Shown here: positions 1 to 9,269 of the stretch, piece by piece | Layout of the letters: each line of letters opens with the position of its first letter | Numbering within the stretch: position 1 is the stretch's first letter | From: Hyphomicrobiales bacterium | GTDB lineage: Bacteria; Pseudomonadota; Alphaproteobacteria; Rhizobiales; Xanthobacteraceae | Direction: 5' to 3' | NCBI GenBank assembly: GCA_021730985.1 | Contig: JAKFYI010000008.1 | Span: 1-64,000, forward strand | DNA: 64,000 bases | The notes under the pieces: generated by a model | Database searches by the model: none | Told to the model about the DNA's origin: nothing | The model's input: the letters and a program-made list of their open reading frames with translations, nothing else | Position numbers and translations under genes: made by a program

Positions 1-917
1 CGGTCGAGGCGCAGACCTATCCCGATCGCACGGTGAAGATCATCGTGCCGTTCCCGGCGGGAGGCACCGCCGACGCCATGCCGCGCATCGTCGCCGAGTT
101 CCTGTCGCGCAAGTGGGGACAGCCGGTCATCATCGAGAACCGCGCGGGCGCGGGCGGCAACGCGGGCGGCGAACTGGCGTTCCGCTCCGATCCCGACGGC
201 TACACGTTGTTCGCCTCGCCGCCGCCGCCGCTGGTCATCAACCAGAATCTCTATTCCAGGCTGTCGTTCGATCCGCTTGGATTCATCCCGATCGCGGTCA
301 TGGGCAAGGTGCCGAACTCGATCTTGACCAATTCGCCGAAGCTGAAGGACGTGAAGACGGTCGGCGAATTCGTCGCCTACGCCAAGGCCAATCCTGGCGC
401 GCTCAACTCCGCCACGCAGGGCGTCGGCACCACCGCGCACCTGACGTCCGAGCTGTTTCAGATCATGGCCGGAGTGAAATTCCAGCACATCCACTATCGC
501 GGCTCGGCGCCCGCCGTGCAGGACCTGGTGGCGGGCAACGTGGACGTGGCGTTCGACAACATCGGCGCGGCGATGGCGCTCATCAAGGGCGACAAGCTGC
601 GGCTGCTCGCCGTCTCGACCGAAAAGCGGATGCCGTCGATGCCGGACATCCCGACGGTTGCGGAAACCGTGCCGGGCTTCATCGTGGTGACGTGGTTTGC
701 GATCGTGGCGCCGCCGAAGACGCCGCAGCCGATTCTCGCCAAGCTCAATGCCGACATCAACGAGGCGCTGCGCGATCCCGGCGTCCGCTCCCGGCTGGCA
801 AACTTGAACGCGGAGGTGGTCGGCGGCTCGCTTGAAGAGAATGCGAAGTTCTTCAAGGAAGAGACCGAGCTCTGGCACAAGGTGATCCGCGACGCCAAGG
901 TCAAGATCGAGCAATAG
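1..917 (+). CDS. TctC/Bug-family tripartite tricarboxylate receptor (5' end cut off)
   Basis: Periplasmic solute-binding protein of the tripartite tricarboxylate transporter (TTT) family. The frame is open to the window edge; the first visible residues VEAQTYPDR look like the end of a signal peptide followed by the mature start, so only the leader is missing. The family motif KIIVPFPAGGTADAMPR near the mature N-terminus and the later GTTAHLTSELF and HIHYRGSAPAVQDL segments are typical of Bug receptors. The TctA/TctB membrane parts are not visible, which is usual for the orphan Bug receptors that abound in soil proteobacteria. The stop lies 6 bp before the FAD monooxygenase, suggesting co-transcription and a possible aromatic or organic-acid substrate. 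The ligand cannot be deduced. Confidence 0.93.
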   Translation, partial: VEAQTYPDRTVKIIVPFPAGGTADAMPRIVAEFLSRKWGQPVIIENRAGAGGNAGGELAFRSDPDGYTLFASPPPPLVINQNLYSRLSFDPLGFIPIAVMGKVPNSILTNSPKLKDVKTVGEFVAYAKANPGALNSATQGVGTTAHLTSELFQIMAGVKFQHIHYRGSAPAVQDLVAGNVDVAFDNIGAAMALIKGDKLRLLAVSTEKRMPSMPDIPTVAETVPGFIVVTWFAIVAPPKTPQPILAKLNADINEALRDPGVRSRLANLNAEVVGGSLEENAKFFKEETELWHKVIRDAKVKIEQ

Positions 918-923
918 CATCTC

Positions 924-2456
924 GTGACCGACGTTCTCATCGCCGGCGCGGGCTTCGCCGGACTGGTCCTGGCATGCGATCTCGCGCGCCGCGGCGCCGA
1001 TCTGCGCATCGTCGAGATGAACCCGGCGCCGCCGGATCATCGCTCAGGCTCGCGCGGCAAGGGCATCCAGCCGCGCACGCTCGAGGTCTATGACGATCTC
1101 GGTGTGATTGACGCGGTGCACGGCGGCGGCGGGCCGTATTCGCCGGCGATGGCGTGGGACGGTCCCAGGCAGCTCGGTCCCGCGAAGTTTCACCGCATCG
1201 AGCGCAACGAGCCCGCGCCCGACGTGCCTTATCCGAGCATGTGGATGCTGCCGCAACCTCGCGCGCTCGCCATCCTGCGCGCGCGATTGAAGGAATTCGG
1301 CCGTGAGGTCGAGTTCGGCGTGAAGGTCGCAGCGATCGCGCAGGATGCCGATGGCATAACGGCAACGCTGCAGCACGCCGATGGACGCAGCGAAACCGTG
1401 CGCGCCAAGTATCTGGCCGGCACCGACGGCTCGCGCGGCGTGGTGCGCGACGCGATCGGCGTGACGTTCGCCAGCGAAACCATCGACCCGCATCCGATGA
1501 TCACGGCCGACGTGGTGATCCCCGAGTTGGAGCCGACGCACTGGCACATGTGGGACCAGGCCGAGGGCGGCGCGCTATGGCTCGGCCCGCTGGCGGGGAT
1601 GAAGCATGCGTTCCAGCTTTACGCCAAATTCGAGCGCGAGATCCCCGACCTCACGCTGGAGTCGTTGCGCGCGCTGGTCAAGCAGCGCACCGGCCGGCCC
1701 GAGTTGAATGTCACCGAGCTTTATTTCGCGTCGCCGTTCGGATCGCGCAGCGGCATGGCGCAGCGCTTCCGCGTCGGTCGCGTGTTCCTGGCGGGTGACG
1801 CAGCGCACGTCCATCCGCCGGCCGGCGGGCAGGGCATGAACACCAGCGTGCAGGACGCCTACAACCTCGGCTGGAAGCTCGGTCAGGTGTTGCGCCACGG
1901 CGCGCCCGCGCAACTGCTCGACACCTACGAGGAGGAGCGGCTGCCGGTCTCGGCGCATCTGCTCGAATTCGTCGTGCAGATGCACAAGGACTGGCTCGGC
2001 AAAACGAAGGACAAGGAAGAGCCGCGCAAGGGCGAGCACTTGCAACTCGGCCTGAACTACCGCGGCGGCCCGCTTTCGGTGGAGGAGCGGCGCGACGTGC
2101 CCGAAGGCGTGACCAGGGCGGGCGACCGCGCGCCCGACGCGCCGCTGACCGACGCAACCGGCGCGCCGTGCCGGATGTTCGATCTGTTTCGCGGCCCGCA
2201 TTTCACGTTGCTGTTGCTCGGCGGCGCGGAACTGCCGGTGCTCGATGAGCGCACCGCGGACGCCGTGCGCGCGCATCGCATCGTCCGTCGGGGGCAGGGC
2301 GGTGCGCCAGACGCTTTCGTGGACAACGACGGCCACGCGCACCGCAACTATGGCGAAGGGCTGATTTTGGTGCGGCCCGACGGCTATCTCGGTTACGCCG
2401 GGCCGGGCGCCGGCGCCAGCGGGCTTCAGAATTATCTGGAGCGCTTCTTCGGCTGA
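924..2456 (+). CDS. FAD-dependent aromatic-ring monooxygenase (PheA/TfdB type)
   Basis: Flavoprotein hydroxylase of the p-hydroxybenzoate hydroxylase fold, 510 aa from a GTG start. Visible motifs: N-terminal FAD dinucleotide site VLIAGAGFAGLVLACDLARR (GxGxxG), the central DG motif GTDGSRGVVRDAIG, and the C-terminal ribityl-binding motif FLAGDAAHVHPPAGGQGMN. The last 150 residues form the thioredoxin-like extension found in phenol and 2,4-dichlorophenol hydroxylases. By family it would use NAD(P)H and O2 to hydroxylate an aromatic or polycyclic substrate; which one is unknown. It follows the TctC receptor after 6 bp, so uptake and oxidation of one substrate is a reasonable inference. Confidence 0.9.
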   Translation: MTDVLIAGAGFAGLVLACDLARRGADLRIVEMNPAPPDHRSGSRGKGIQPRTLEVYDDLGVIDAVHGGGGPYSPAMAWDGPRQLGPAKFHRIERNEPAPDVPYPSMWMLPQPRALAILRARLKEFGREVEFGVKVAAIAQDADGITATLQHADGRSETVRAKYLAGTDGSRGVVRDAIGVTFASETIDPHPMITADVVIPELEPTHWHMWDQAEGGALWLGPLAGMKHAFQLYAKFEREIPDLTLESLRALVKQRTGRPELNVTELYFASPFGSRSGMAQRFRVGRVFLAGDAAHVHPPAGGQGMNTSVQDAYNLGWKLGQVLRHGAPAQLLDTYEEERLPVSAHLLEFVVQMHKDWLGKTKDKEEPRKGEHLQLGLNYRGGPLSVEERRDVPEGVTRAGDRAPDAPLTDATGAPCRMFDLFRGPHFTLLLLGGAELPVLDERTADAVRAHRIVRRGQGGAPDAFVDNDGHAHRNYGEGLILVRPDGYLGYAGPGAGASGLQNYLERFFG

Positions 2457-2532
2457 TCCTATTGCAGGGCGGCGTTGCGCGGGTCGGGCTGTTGCACGTC
2501 TGCGCAACAGGCTATGACGGCGCGCCCAACCA

Positions 2533-3777
2533 ATGCCGATTTCCACCGAAAATATCGCCGGCTCTCAGTCGGAGCTGCGCGCACACCGCCCGTTCGTGCT
2601 GTTCTGGTGCGCGCGCGCGTGCACTGTTGCCGCCTACATGGCGCTCGCAGTCGCTGTGGGCTGGCAGATCTACGACCTGACCGGAAATGCGTTCGATCTC
2701 GGCCTGGTCGGGCTCGCGCAATTCCTTCCGTTCGTCGCGTTGCCGCTGCTGATCGGCCAGGTCGCCGACCGCTACGACCGCCGCATCGTGCTGCGGATCT
2801 GCCAAACCGTTCATGCCTGCGCGGCGCTTGCCTTCGCCTATGGCACCTATGCCGGGTTGCTCACGCGCGAAGCCATCCTCGCTATTCTCTTTGTCATCGG
2901 GACGTGCCGCGCCTTTGAAGTCCCCACCATGCTCACGCTGGTGCAGGGGCTGGTGCCAAGGACGCTGCTGCCGCGCGCCATCGCATCGGCGGCAGCGGCC
3001 AACCAGAGCGCCGTGATCTGCGGGCCCGCGCTCGGCGGGTTGATCTATTCCACGTTCGGGCCGGTCACGGTCTATCTGTGCTGCGCCACGCTGTTCATCG
3101 TGGCGAGCGTGCTGATCGCCTTCATCAAGCTGCAGGGCCAGGTGCAGGAGCGGCGGCCCGTCACCATCGAAATCCTGTTCGCGGGCTTCGCTTTCATCCG
3201 CAGCCAGCCGGTCATCCTCGGCGCCATCTCGCTCGATCTGTTCGCCATGCTGCTTGGCAGCGTCACCGCGCTGCTGCCGATCTTCGCCCGCGATATTTTG
3301 CAGACAGGCCCGTGGGGATTGGGCTTGCTGCGCTCGGCGCCCGCAATCGGCGCGCTGACGGTTGCGATCCTGCTGTCGCGCCATTCGCTGGACCGCCGGG
3401 TCGGCATCATCCTGTTCATTGCAACCGGTGTGTTCGGCGCCTCGATCCTGGTGTTCGCGCTTTCGACATCGCTGATCCTGTCAATCGCGGCGCTCGCGAT
3501 CTTTGGCGCATCGGATTCCGTCAGCGTGGTGATCCGCCATTCGCTGGTGCAAATCAGGACGCCCAACGAGATGCTGGGCCGCGTCATGGCGATCAATTCG
3601 ATGTTCACCGGAACGTCGAGCACGCTCGGCGAATTCCGCGCCGGCGCTGTGGCGGCCGCATTCGGGGCGGTCGGCTCGGTGCTGATCGGAGGTGCGGGCG
3701 CGCTGCTGATCGCGCTGTTATGGATGCGGCTGTTTCCCGACCTGGTGAAGGTCGATGCGATGGCGCCGAAGCACTGA
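2533..3777 (+). CDS. MFS transporter, EntS-like exporter
   Basis: Major facilitator superfamily protein of 414 aa with about 12 hydrophobic segments. The loop QVADRYDRRIVLR after the second hydrophobic hairpin is the MFS motif A position (G/D-x-x-x-D-R-x-x-R/K). Overall it resembles the MFS_3/EntS group, exporters of siderophores and other small molecules. The ATG start is 76 bp past the monooxygenase stop, so it may be the third gene of that unit and could export a product or toxic intermediate. Substrate unknown. Confidence 0.88.
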   Translation: MPISTENIAGSQSELRAHRPFVLFWCARACTVAAYMALAVAVGWQIYDLTGNAFDLGLVGLAQFLPFVALPLLIGQVADRYDRRIVLRICQTVHACAALAFAYGTYAGLLTREAILAILFVIGTCRAFEVPTMLTLVQGLVPRTLLPRAIASAAAANQSAVICGPALGGLIYSTFGPVTVYLCCATLFIVASVLIAFIKLQGQVQERRPVTIEILFAGFAFIRSQPVILGAISLDLFAMLLGSVTALLPIFARDILQTGPWGLGLLRSAPAIGALTVAILLSRHSLDRRVGIILFIATGVFGASILVFALSTSLILSIAALAIFGASDSVSVVIRHSLVQIRTPNEMLGRVMAINSMFTGTSSTLGEFRAGAVAAAFGAVGSVLIGGAGALLIALLWMRLFPDLVKVDAMAPKH

Positions 3778-3784
3778 TGTCTGT

Positions 3785-4018
3785 TCAATCGAGATGATCG
3801 CGGCCGGAGGCCCGCTCGTCGTAACCGCGGCGGCTCGAATAGAACACCAGCGCCATCAGGCCCGCGCCGATCGCCACCGAAAACACCACCCCCAGCACCA
3901 TGGCGACGTACAGGCCGGCCGGCATGTCCGGTGCATCGACCGCAACCCACAGGCCGAACGCGTAGTACAGCGAGGCCAGGAGCATCGCGACCAGGGTGGA
4001 AAGGCCAAGAACTCGCAT
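3785..4018 (-). CDS. Small two-helix membrane protein, unknown function
   Basis: A 77-aa protein starting MRVLGLSTLVAMLLASLYYA with two clear hydrophobic segments (residues ~4-22 and ~36-60) separated by an acidic turn, and a charged tail RRGYDERASGRDHLD. The ATG at 4016-4018 is preferred over a longer frame because the first transmembrane segment begins right after it. It is convergent with the MFS gene (7 bp apart) and divergent from the next gene, with only 9-24 bp between start codons. I do not recognise a family. Confidence 0.6.
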   Translation of the reverse strand: MRVLGLSTLVAMLLASLYYAFGLWVAVDAPDMPAGLYVAMVLGVVFSVAIGAGLMALVFYSSRRGYDERASGRDHLD

Positions 4019-4042
4019 GATCGTGATATGGTGCCGGCCGCG

Positions 4043-4663
4043 ATGAATTCCAATGCGACATCCGATGCAGACGACGCCGCAGCCGCGCATGGCGGCGACC
4101 CCGTTTATGCATACAAGCCCAATCTGGCGGGGGCGCTCTGGGTATTCAAGCTGACCTCCAAGGGAATCGAGTGGGAGTACGGGCGGCGCTCCGGCGTCGT
4201 CGGCTACGACAAGGTGAGCCGCGTCCGCATGGCGTTCCGCCCGGCGACCTTGCAGGGTTATCGCTTTCTCACCGAGATCTGGTCGCCGGACAGTCCGAAG
4301 CTGCAGATTTCCTCGGCCTCGTTTCGCGGCCTGACGGAGATGTCACGCCAGGACAAAGAATACACGACGTTCCTCGCCGAGCTTCACCGGCGCCTCGCCG
4401 CCGCGGGCTCGGTCGCGCGCTTTGAGACCGGGATGAACGCGCTGCTGTACTGGATCGGTGCGGCGGTCATGACCGCGATCGGTGTTACGTTGCTGGTGTT
4501 CCTGGTGCGTGTGCTGATGACGGGCGACCTGAAAGGCGCCGCCGTGGTGGTCGGCATCATGGCGCTGTTCGTCTGGCAGGTCGGCACCATCTTCGTTCGC
4601 AACCGGCCGCGGATTTACCGCCCCGACGCGCTGCCGCCCGTGGTGCTGCCCCGCGTGCGGTGA
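4043..4663 (+). CDS. Membrane protein with C-terminal double-helix anchor, unknown function
   Basis: A 206-aa protein. The first ~140 residues are soluble and resemble a PH-like beta fold: residues WVFKLTSKGIEWEYGRRSG read like the beta strands of bacterial PH domains. Two transmembrane helices follow (residues ~144-164 and ~170-187) and then a short basic/proline tail. An alternative ATG lies 15 bp upstream (4028). It is divergent from the two-helix gene with almost no intergenic space. Function unknown; a PH-like membrane protein is my inference. Confidence 0.65.
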   Translation: MNSNATSDADDAAAAHGGDPVYAYKPNLAGALWVFKLTSKGIEWEYGRRSGVVGYDKVSRVRMAFRPATLQGYRFLTEIWSPDSPKLQISSASFRGLTEMSRQDKEYTTFLAELHRRLAAAGSVARFETGMNALLYWIGAAVMTAIGVTLLVFLVRVLMTGDLKGAAVVVGIMALFVWQVGTIFVRNRPRIYRPDALPPVVLPRVR

Positions 4664-4734
4664 GCTGCGGCGCGTCTGTGGCGCCGGCGAAAAAAGAAGC
4701 GATGTGCCGCTCCCCGGATATCGAGGGTACGCGA

Positions 4735-6012
4735 TCACGTCGTCGGTTCGGAGAGAGGGGCGCTTGGCTTGCCCGGACCGCAACACAAGACATAGACGCA
4801 GCCCGCCCAAAGCACGAACGCACAGAGGGTGGTCGCACCCAGCCAAAGGAACGCACCGTAGATGAATGAGCCAACCAGATCCTTGTTGGCCGCCAGTGTC
4901 AGAATCGCCGCGATTCCCAGGATGAGGCCAAGAATCCGATCGCGCGTGGCAAATGCCGTTCGGGCCAGACAAAAAGCGGGCAGGATCAGGATGCCGAAAT
5001 GAGCCCGGCCCGACATCGGCGAGATCAAAAGCATCAAGGCCAGCACCATCGAGAATTCAAAGGCCATCGGTTGGGGCAACTCCCTTGCGACAGCGACAGC
5101 GGCGGCGCGGCGCGCGCGCATGGCTGCCGCGATGGAAACAGCGATCAGCACAAAAAAGATCGTATAAACGATGAGTTTCAAAGTCCGCGTCGAAAGCGGC
5201 GGTGCCGTCGTCGTTTGATTGGCGTAGGAATTGAGCAGCCGGTTCGCGGTTCCGACGAACGCCTGGTTGAACTGCACCGCGCTGCCCCAATCGCCAAGCA
5301 CAACATCCAATTGCTGGGTCGGCAGGACGAAGCGGTTCAGCCACTGCAAAGTCCGAAGGCCGCCGCCGGACGTCACGATAAGATCCGGAAGCAGATTGAC
5401 CGCGAGCGCAACAATTCCGACCAGCAGCCCGGCGATCCAGCGACGCCGCCATAGGAGATAGGGAGCCCACAGCAACGGTGTTGCCTTGCACGCCGCGGCA
5501 ACGCCGATCAGTGCGCCACCGGCGGCATCGCGGCCGGCGGCGAGATACCACGCTCCGCCCATCAGCAGGGCGCCGACGATGACATCGGTTTGCTGATGCG
5601 CGAATGCGTTGAGAACATAGGTCAAGCTGCACAACAGCCCGACCGCGAAGGCAAACCATTCGCTTCGCTCCGAGAAGGGCATGCTCCGGAGCGGGCGTCC
5701 TCCCGCGAGGCTCCAAGCCGCGACCACCATCACGACCATGCTGATGGAACTCGTCGCGGCCCAGCAAAGACGCGAAATCCATTCGGGCAGCGCCGCGAAC
5801 GGCGCCGCGACCATCGCCTGAAACGGCGGGTAGAGATAGCCTGAGCCGCCTCCATAGATATCCAGGCCCATCCACCATTGCTGGCCGGCGCGGACAAAAA
5901 CGTTCTGCCAATCGGACCCTCGTTTGAGCAAGGCTTGGGTGACGAGAATTGCGACAAGCACGGCGGTGGCGCACGACAGTGGCCGGCTTTTCAAAATCGA
6001 CGGCAGCGTCAT
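4735..6012 (-). CDS. GT87 (DUF2029) polyprenyl-phosphate-mannose-dependent glycosyltransferase-like protein
   Basis: Integral membrane protein of 425 aa with about ten hydrophobic segments, the GT-C layout of family GT87/DUF2029. The luminal motif YLYPPFQAMVAAPFAALP (family signature YPP near the first loop) and the following HQQTDVIVGALLMGGAWY segment are characteristic. The ATG at 6010-6012 is preferred over one 84 bp upstream because GAGG sits 9 bp before it and the first membrane segment starts soon after. Members transfer a mannose or related sugar from a lipid carrier; the acceptor here is unknown. It appears to be a single-gene unit. Confidence 0.8.
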   Translation of the reverse strand: MTLPSILKSRPLSCATAVLVAILVTQALLKRGSDWQNVFVRAGQQWWMGLDIYGGGSGYLYPPFQAMVAAPFAALPEWISRLCWAATSSISMVVMVVAAWSLAGGRPLRSMPFSERSEWFAFAVGLLCSLTYVLNAFAHQQTDVIVGALLMGGAWYLAAGRDAAGGALIGVAAACKATPLLWAPYLLWRRRWIAGLLVGIVALAVNLLPDLIVTSGGGLRTLQWLNRFVLPTQQLDVVLGDWGSAVQFNQAFVGTANRLLNSYANQTTTAPPLSTRTLKLIVYTIFFVLIAVSIAAAMRARRAAAVAVARELPQPMAFEFSMVLALMLLISPMSGRAHFGILILPAFCLARTAFATRDRILGLILGIAAILTLAANKDLVGSFIYGAFLWLGATTLCAFVLWAGCVYVLCCGPGKPSAPLSEPTT

Positions 6013-6265
6013 TGTGGCATTGTCCTCAACCGGAAGGGCTCGGTTCGACTGCGGCAAGCTTTCGTTGGGAGGCTGCCTGATTCCGTTCAGGGGCACATTC
6101 GACCAAGACGATCATGACAGCCACCCCGCCATGATGGCATGCCCCGAAAGCGGACGGAAAACCAGAGACCTGGCATCTGCCGCGACGGAAGATCTTGCGC
6201 GAGTGACCTTGCCTTCATCCAGCGTGCGTCATCCCCGCCTGGCTGCGCGTCAACGAGTCGGCGCC
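6013..6265. other. Intergenic region without a recognised gene
   Basis: 253 bases between the start of the GT87 gene and the end of the sixA-like gene, both on the minus strand. It should hold the GT87 promoter. I see no hairpin terminator, no RNA gene and no repeat that I can support. Confidence 0.5.
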
Positions 6266-6793
6266 CTAGTCGGTCGCCGCCGCGATCGAGCGCGGCGTGA
6301 CGAAACGCTCCAACCGGCCAGCCTGCGCGTGCAGGCGATCCCAGCGGTCGAAAGCGAAATCGATAATCGCAAGTCCGCTGGTCGGGAATGCCTCCAGCAG
6401 CCTCTGGCGGGTATCGACATCGCCGGTGCCGATCAGATGCGCGGCGAGTTCATGCATTCCGGGGTTGTGGCCGATCATCATCAGGCTCTGGACGCCGGGC
6501 GCGGTCTTCTGAACGATCGCAAGCAGGGTCTGCAGGGAAGCTTCGTACACCCGCGGCTCGAATACGAAGGGTGGCCTGGGAGTCAGCGCCGTGGCGGCCA
6601 GTTCCCACGTCTCGCGGGTGCGGGTGGCGGGGGACACAATCACCTGGTTGGGCATGTCGCCATGCCGCGCCAGATAAGCGCCGGCCTGCTGGGCATCGCG
6701 GCGGCCGCGCTCCGAAAGACGGCGGTCGTGATCGCGCCCGCCGTCTTGCGAACGTTCGGCCTTGGCATGTCGCAGCAGCAACAATCGGCGCAT
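6266..6793 (-). CDS. sixA: SixA-like phosphohistidine phosphatase
   Basis: Histidine phosphatase superfamily protein of 175 aa. The catalytic RHG-type motif appears as LLLLRHAKAE at the N-terminus (Arg8-His9), and the second catalytic histidine is in MMIGHNPGMHELA. Length and motif variants match SixA, which dephosphorylates phosphohistidine on HPt domains or PTSNtr proteins. It is a single-gene unit, divergent from the DAO oxidoreductase with about 145 bp between starts. A generic histidine phosphatase role cannot be excluded. Confidence 0.85.
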   Translation of the reverse strand: MRRLLLLRHAKAERSQDGGRDHDRRLSERGRRDAQQAGAYLARHGDMPNQVIVSPATRTRETWELAATALTPRPPFVFEPRVYEASLQTLLAIVQKTAPGVQSLMMIGHNPGMHELAAHLIGTGDVDTRQRLLEAFPTSGLAIIDFAFDRWDRLHAQAGRLERFVTPRSIAAATD

Positions 6794-6938
6794 GTCGGAT
6801 GCCGCTTTCTTGTGACGGCCTAATATGGTGTGGATGATGCCGGCGGCGAAGAGACAACGGCCGTGAATCTAGCGCCTTTGGCTGGCTGCTGGAATTGAAA
6901 TTCGCAGCGGCGCCGATGCGGTGCGACAACGAGGACCG

Positions 6939-8408
6939 ATGACTGACCTGACCGCTCACGGCGCAAGCTGGTTTGCCGCCAACGCGGTGCAGGCTCCCGC
7001 GCGCGGCACGCTCAATATCGAACTCGACGTGGATGTCTGCGTGGTCGGCGCGGGGCTCGCAGGGCTGACCGTGGCGCTCGAACTGGCGCGGCGCGGCTGG
7101 TCGGTGGCGGTTCTGGAGGCGCGGCGCGTGGCCTGGAACGCGTCGGGCCGCAACGCCGGGGTGGTGCGGCCGGGATTCGCGGCCGACATCCAATCGCTGG
7201 TTGGAAAGATCGGCCTGCCGCATGCGAAAAGTCTCTGGGCGCTCTCGGAAGCCGGTGTCGAATACGTCCGGCGCACCATCCGCGATACCAACATGCCGGG
7301 CGTCGAACTGACGGAGAACGGCTGGCTGCATGTTTCCAGGACCGGCGATGACGGCAGGCTTGCGGCTCAAGCCGAATTCCTGAATCGCGAGACGGCAACG
7401 GCAGCGGAGTTCTGGCCCGCCGAGCGCGTGCGCGCGCAGTTGCGCAGCGAGCGCTATTTCGGCGCGCTTCATCTGCCGGGCGCGTTCTCGATCGATCCCT
7501 TGAACTACGCGCTCGGGCTTGCGGCCGCGGCGGAGGCCGCGGGCGTCCGGATTTTCGAGGAGACGCCGGTGCTGGAGATCGATCCGGCGGGTGTCCGCAA
7601 GCGCATCGTCACGCCGTCGGCGCGGTTGCGGGCAGGGCATGTGGTGCTGGCCGGCAATGTCCACGTCGACACGCTGCGTCCGGAGCTCGCCGGCACGCTG
7701 GTGGAGACCTGGGCCTATTCCGCCGTCACCGAGCCGCTCGGCGAGAGCTTGCGCGACGCCATCCGGTTTCACGGCTCGATCAGCGACAACGAAGCCGGAA
7801 CCGCCACCCATCGCATTGTCGGCGGCGACCGCCTGTTGTGGTCGGATCGCTGCACGGTGTGGGAGGGATCGCCGCGCCGCATTGCGCGCAAGCTGTTGGC
7901 CGACATGCGCCGCGCCTATCCGCAACTCGGCAAGGTCAGCGCGGCGTATGCCTGGGCCGGTGCGATCGGAACGCCGGTGCACCGCATGCCGCAGATCGGC
8001 GAGTTGATGCCCGGCGTCTGGGTGCTGAGCGGCTTCGGCGGTCAGGGCATCAACACTACGGCGATGGGCGGCGAGATTGTCGCCGCCGCCATCGTCGATG
8101 GAAGCCAGCGCTGGCGGCTGTTTCAGCCGTTCGACCTGGTGTGGGCGGGCGGGCGGCTCGGACGCGCAACGGTGCAGTTATTTTATTGGTACGGGCGAAG
8201 CCGCGAACGCTTGCTCGGCGCTCTCGCACGTCGCCGCCGTGTGGTGCAGCCGGAGATCGCAGCCGAGCCAGCGGTCGCGGAGGAGGCTGCGCCCGATCCC
8301 GCGCCGGACGCGCAAGCCACGGAGCCTGCGAAAAAGCGCAAGCGAAAGCGGCGGAAGAACAAATCGGAAGCAAAAACCGGCGGCGACAGGCCCGCGCCGG
8401 CTGATTGA
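6939..8408 (+). CDS. DAO-family FAD oxidoreductase with basic C-terminal tail
   Basis: FAD-dependent amino acid/amine oxidase family protein of 489 aa. The N-terminal dinucleotide motif VCVVGAGLAGLTVALELARR and the following ARRVAWNASGRNAGVV are typical of the glycine oxidase/PuuB group; GFGGQGINTTAMGGE near residue 370 is the second FAD-contact motif. The ATG at 6939 is preferred over an upstream GTG because GAGG lies 4 bp before it. The last ~60 residues are not part of the fold: an Ala/Pro/Glu stretch, then a Lys/Arg run (KKRKRKRRKNK). Substrate unknown. The 3' end is 2 bp from the convergent moxR-like gene. Confidence 0.87.
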   Translation: MTDLTAHGASWFAANAVQAPARGTLNIELDVDVCVVGAGLAGLTVALELARRGWSVAVLEARRVAWNASGRNAGVVRPGFAADIQSLVGKIGLPHAKSLWALSEAGVEYVRRTIRDTNMPGVELTENGWLHVSRTGDDGRLAAQAEFLNRETATAAEFWPAERVRAQLRSERYFGALHLPGAFSIDPLNYALGLAAAAEAAGVRIFEETPVLEIDPAGVRKRIVTPSARLRAGHVVLAGNVHVDTLRPELAGTLVETWAYSAVTEPLGESLRDAIRFHGSISDNEAGTATHRIVGGDRLLWSDRCTVWEGSPRRIARKLLADMRRAYPQLGKVSAAYAWAGAIGTPVHRMPQIGELMPGVWVLSGFGGQGINTTAMGGEIVAAAIVDGSQRWRLFQPFDLVWAGGRLGRATVQLFYWYGRSRERLLGALARRRRVVQPEIAAEPAVAEEAAPDPAPDAQATEPAKKRKRKRRKNKSEAKTGGDRPAPAD

Positions 8409-8410
8409 AT

Positions 8411-9256
8411 CTAGCGCCCCTCGCGCCGCGTCATGAACGCCAGCCGCTCGAACAGATGCACGTCCTGCTCGTTCTTCAGCAGCGCGCCGTGCAGCGGCGG
8501 GATGAGCTTCTTCGGATCGCGCTCGCGCAAAGTCTCGGGGCCGAGGTCCTCGACCATGATGAGCTTGAGCCAGTCCAGCAGCTCGGAGGTTGATGGCTTC
8601 TTCTTGAGGCCTGGCACGTCGCGCACCTCGTAGAACAGCTTCAGCGCCTCGGAGACCAGGCGCTGCTTCACGCCGGGGAAATGCACCTCGACGATGGCGT
8701 GCATGGTCTCGGCGTCGGGAAAGCGGATGTAGTGGAAGAAGCAGCGGCGCAGGAATGCGTCCGGCAATTCCTTCTCGTTGTTGGATGTGATGATGACGAT
8801 CGGGCGACGCCTTGCCTTCACCGTCTCGCCGGTCTCGTAGACGAAGAACTCCATGCGATCGAGCTCGAGCAGCAGATCGTTCGGAAATTCGATGTCGGCC
8901 TTGTCCACTTCGTCGATCAGCAGCACCGGGCGCTCATCGGCAACGAAAGCGTCCCACACTTTGCCGCGCTTGATGTAGTTGCGGATGTCGCGCACCCGCT
9001 CGTCGCCGAGCTGGCTGTCGCGCAGCCGCGACACCGCGTCGTATTCGTACAGCCCCTGCATCGCCTTGGTGGTCGATTTGACGTGCCACTCGATCAGCGG
9101 GGCGCCGAGGCTCTTGGCGACTTCAAGCGCCAGCACGGTCTTGCCGGTGCCGGGCTCGCCCTTGATCAGCAGCGGCCGTTCCAGCGTGATGGCGGCGTTG
9201 ACGGCAACCTTGAGATCGTCGGTGGCGACATAGGCGCTGGTGCCTTCGAACCGCAT
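8411..9256 (-). CDS. MoxR-family AAA+ ATPase
   Basis: AAA+ ATPase of 281 aa. Walker A is GEPGTGKT (residues 33-40), Walker B is PVLLIDEVDKADIEF, and sensor 1 is IVIITSNNEKELPDAF followed by an arginine-finger region LRRCFFHYIRFPD. This is the MoxR pattern; MoxR ATPases act with von Willebrand factor A proteins as chaperones for metal cofactor insertion or complex assembly. The VWA partner is usually adjacent, but the downstream neighbour here is a convergent gene, so no partner is visible in the window. Confidence 0.9.
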   Translation of the reverse strand: MRFEGTSAYVATDDLKVAVNAAITLERPLLIKGEPGTGKTVLALEVAKSLGAPLIEWHVKSTTKAMQGLYEYDAVSRLRDSQLGDERVRDIRNYIKRGKVWDAFVADERPVLLIDEVDKADIEFPNDLLLELDRMEFFVYETGETVKARRRPIVIITSNNEKELPDAFLRRCFFHYIRFPDAETMHAIVEVHFPGVKQRLVSEALKLFYEVRDVPGLKKKPSTSELLDWLKLIMVEDLGPETLRERDPKKLIPPLHGALLKNEQDVHLFERLAFMTRREGR

Positions 9257-9269
9257 TTAATTCCGTCCT

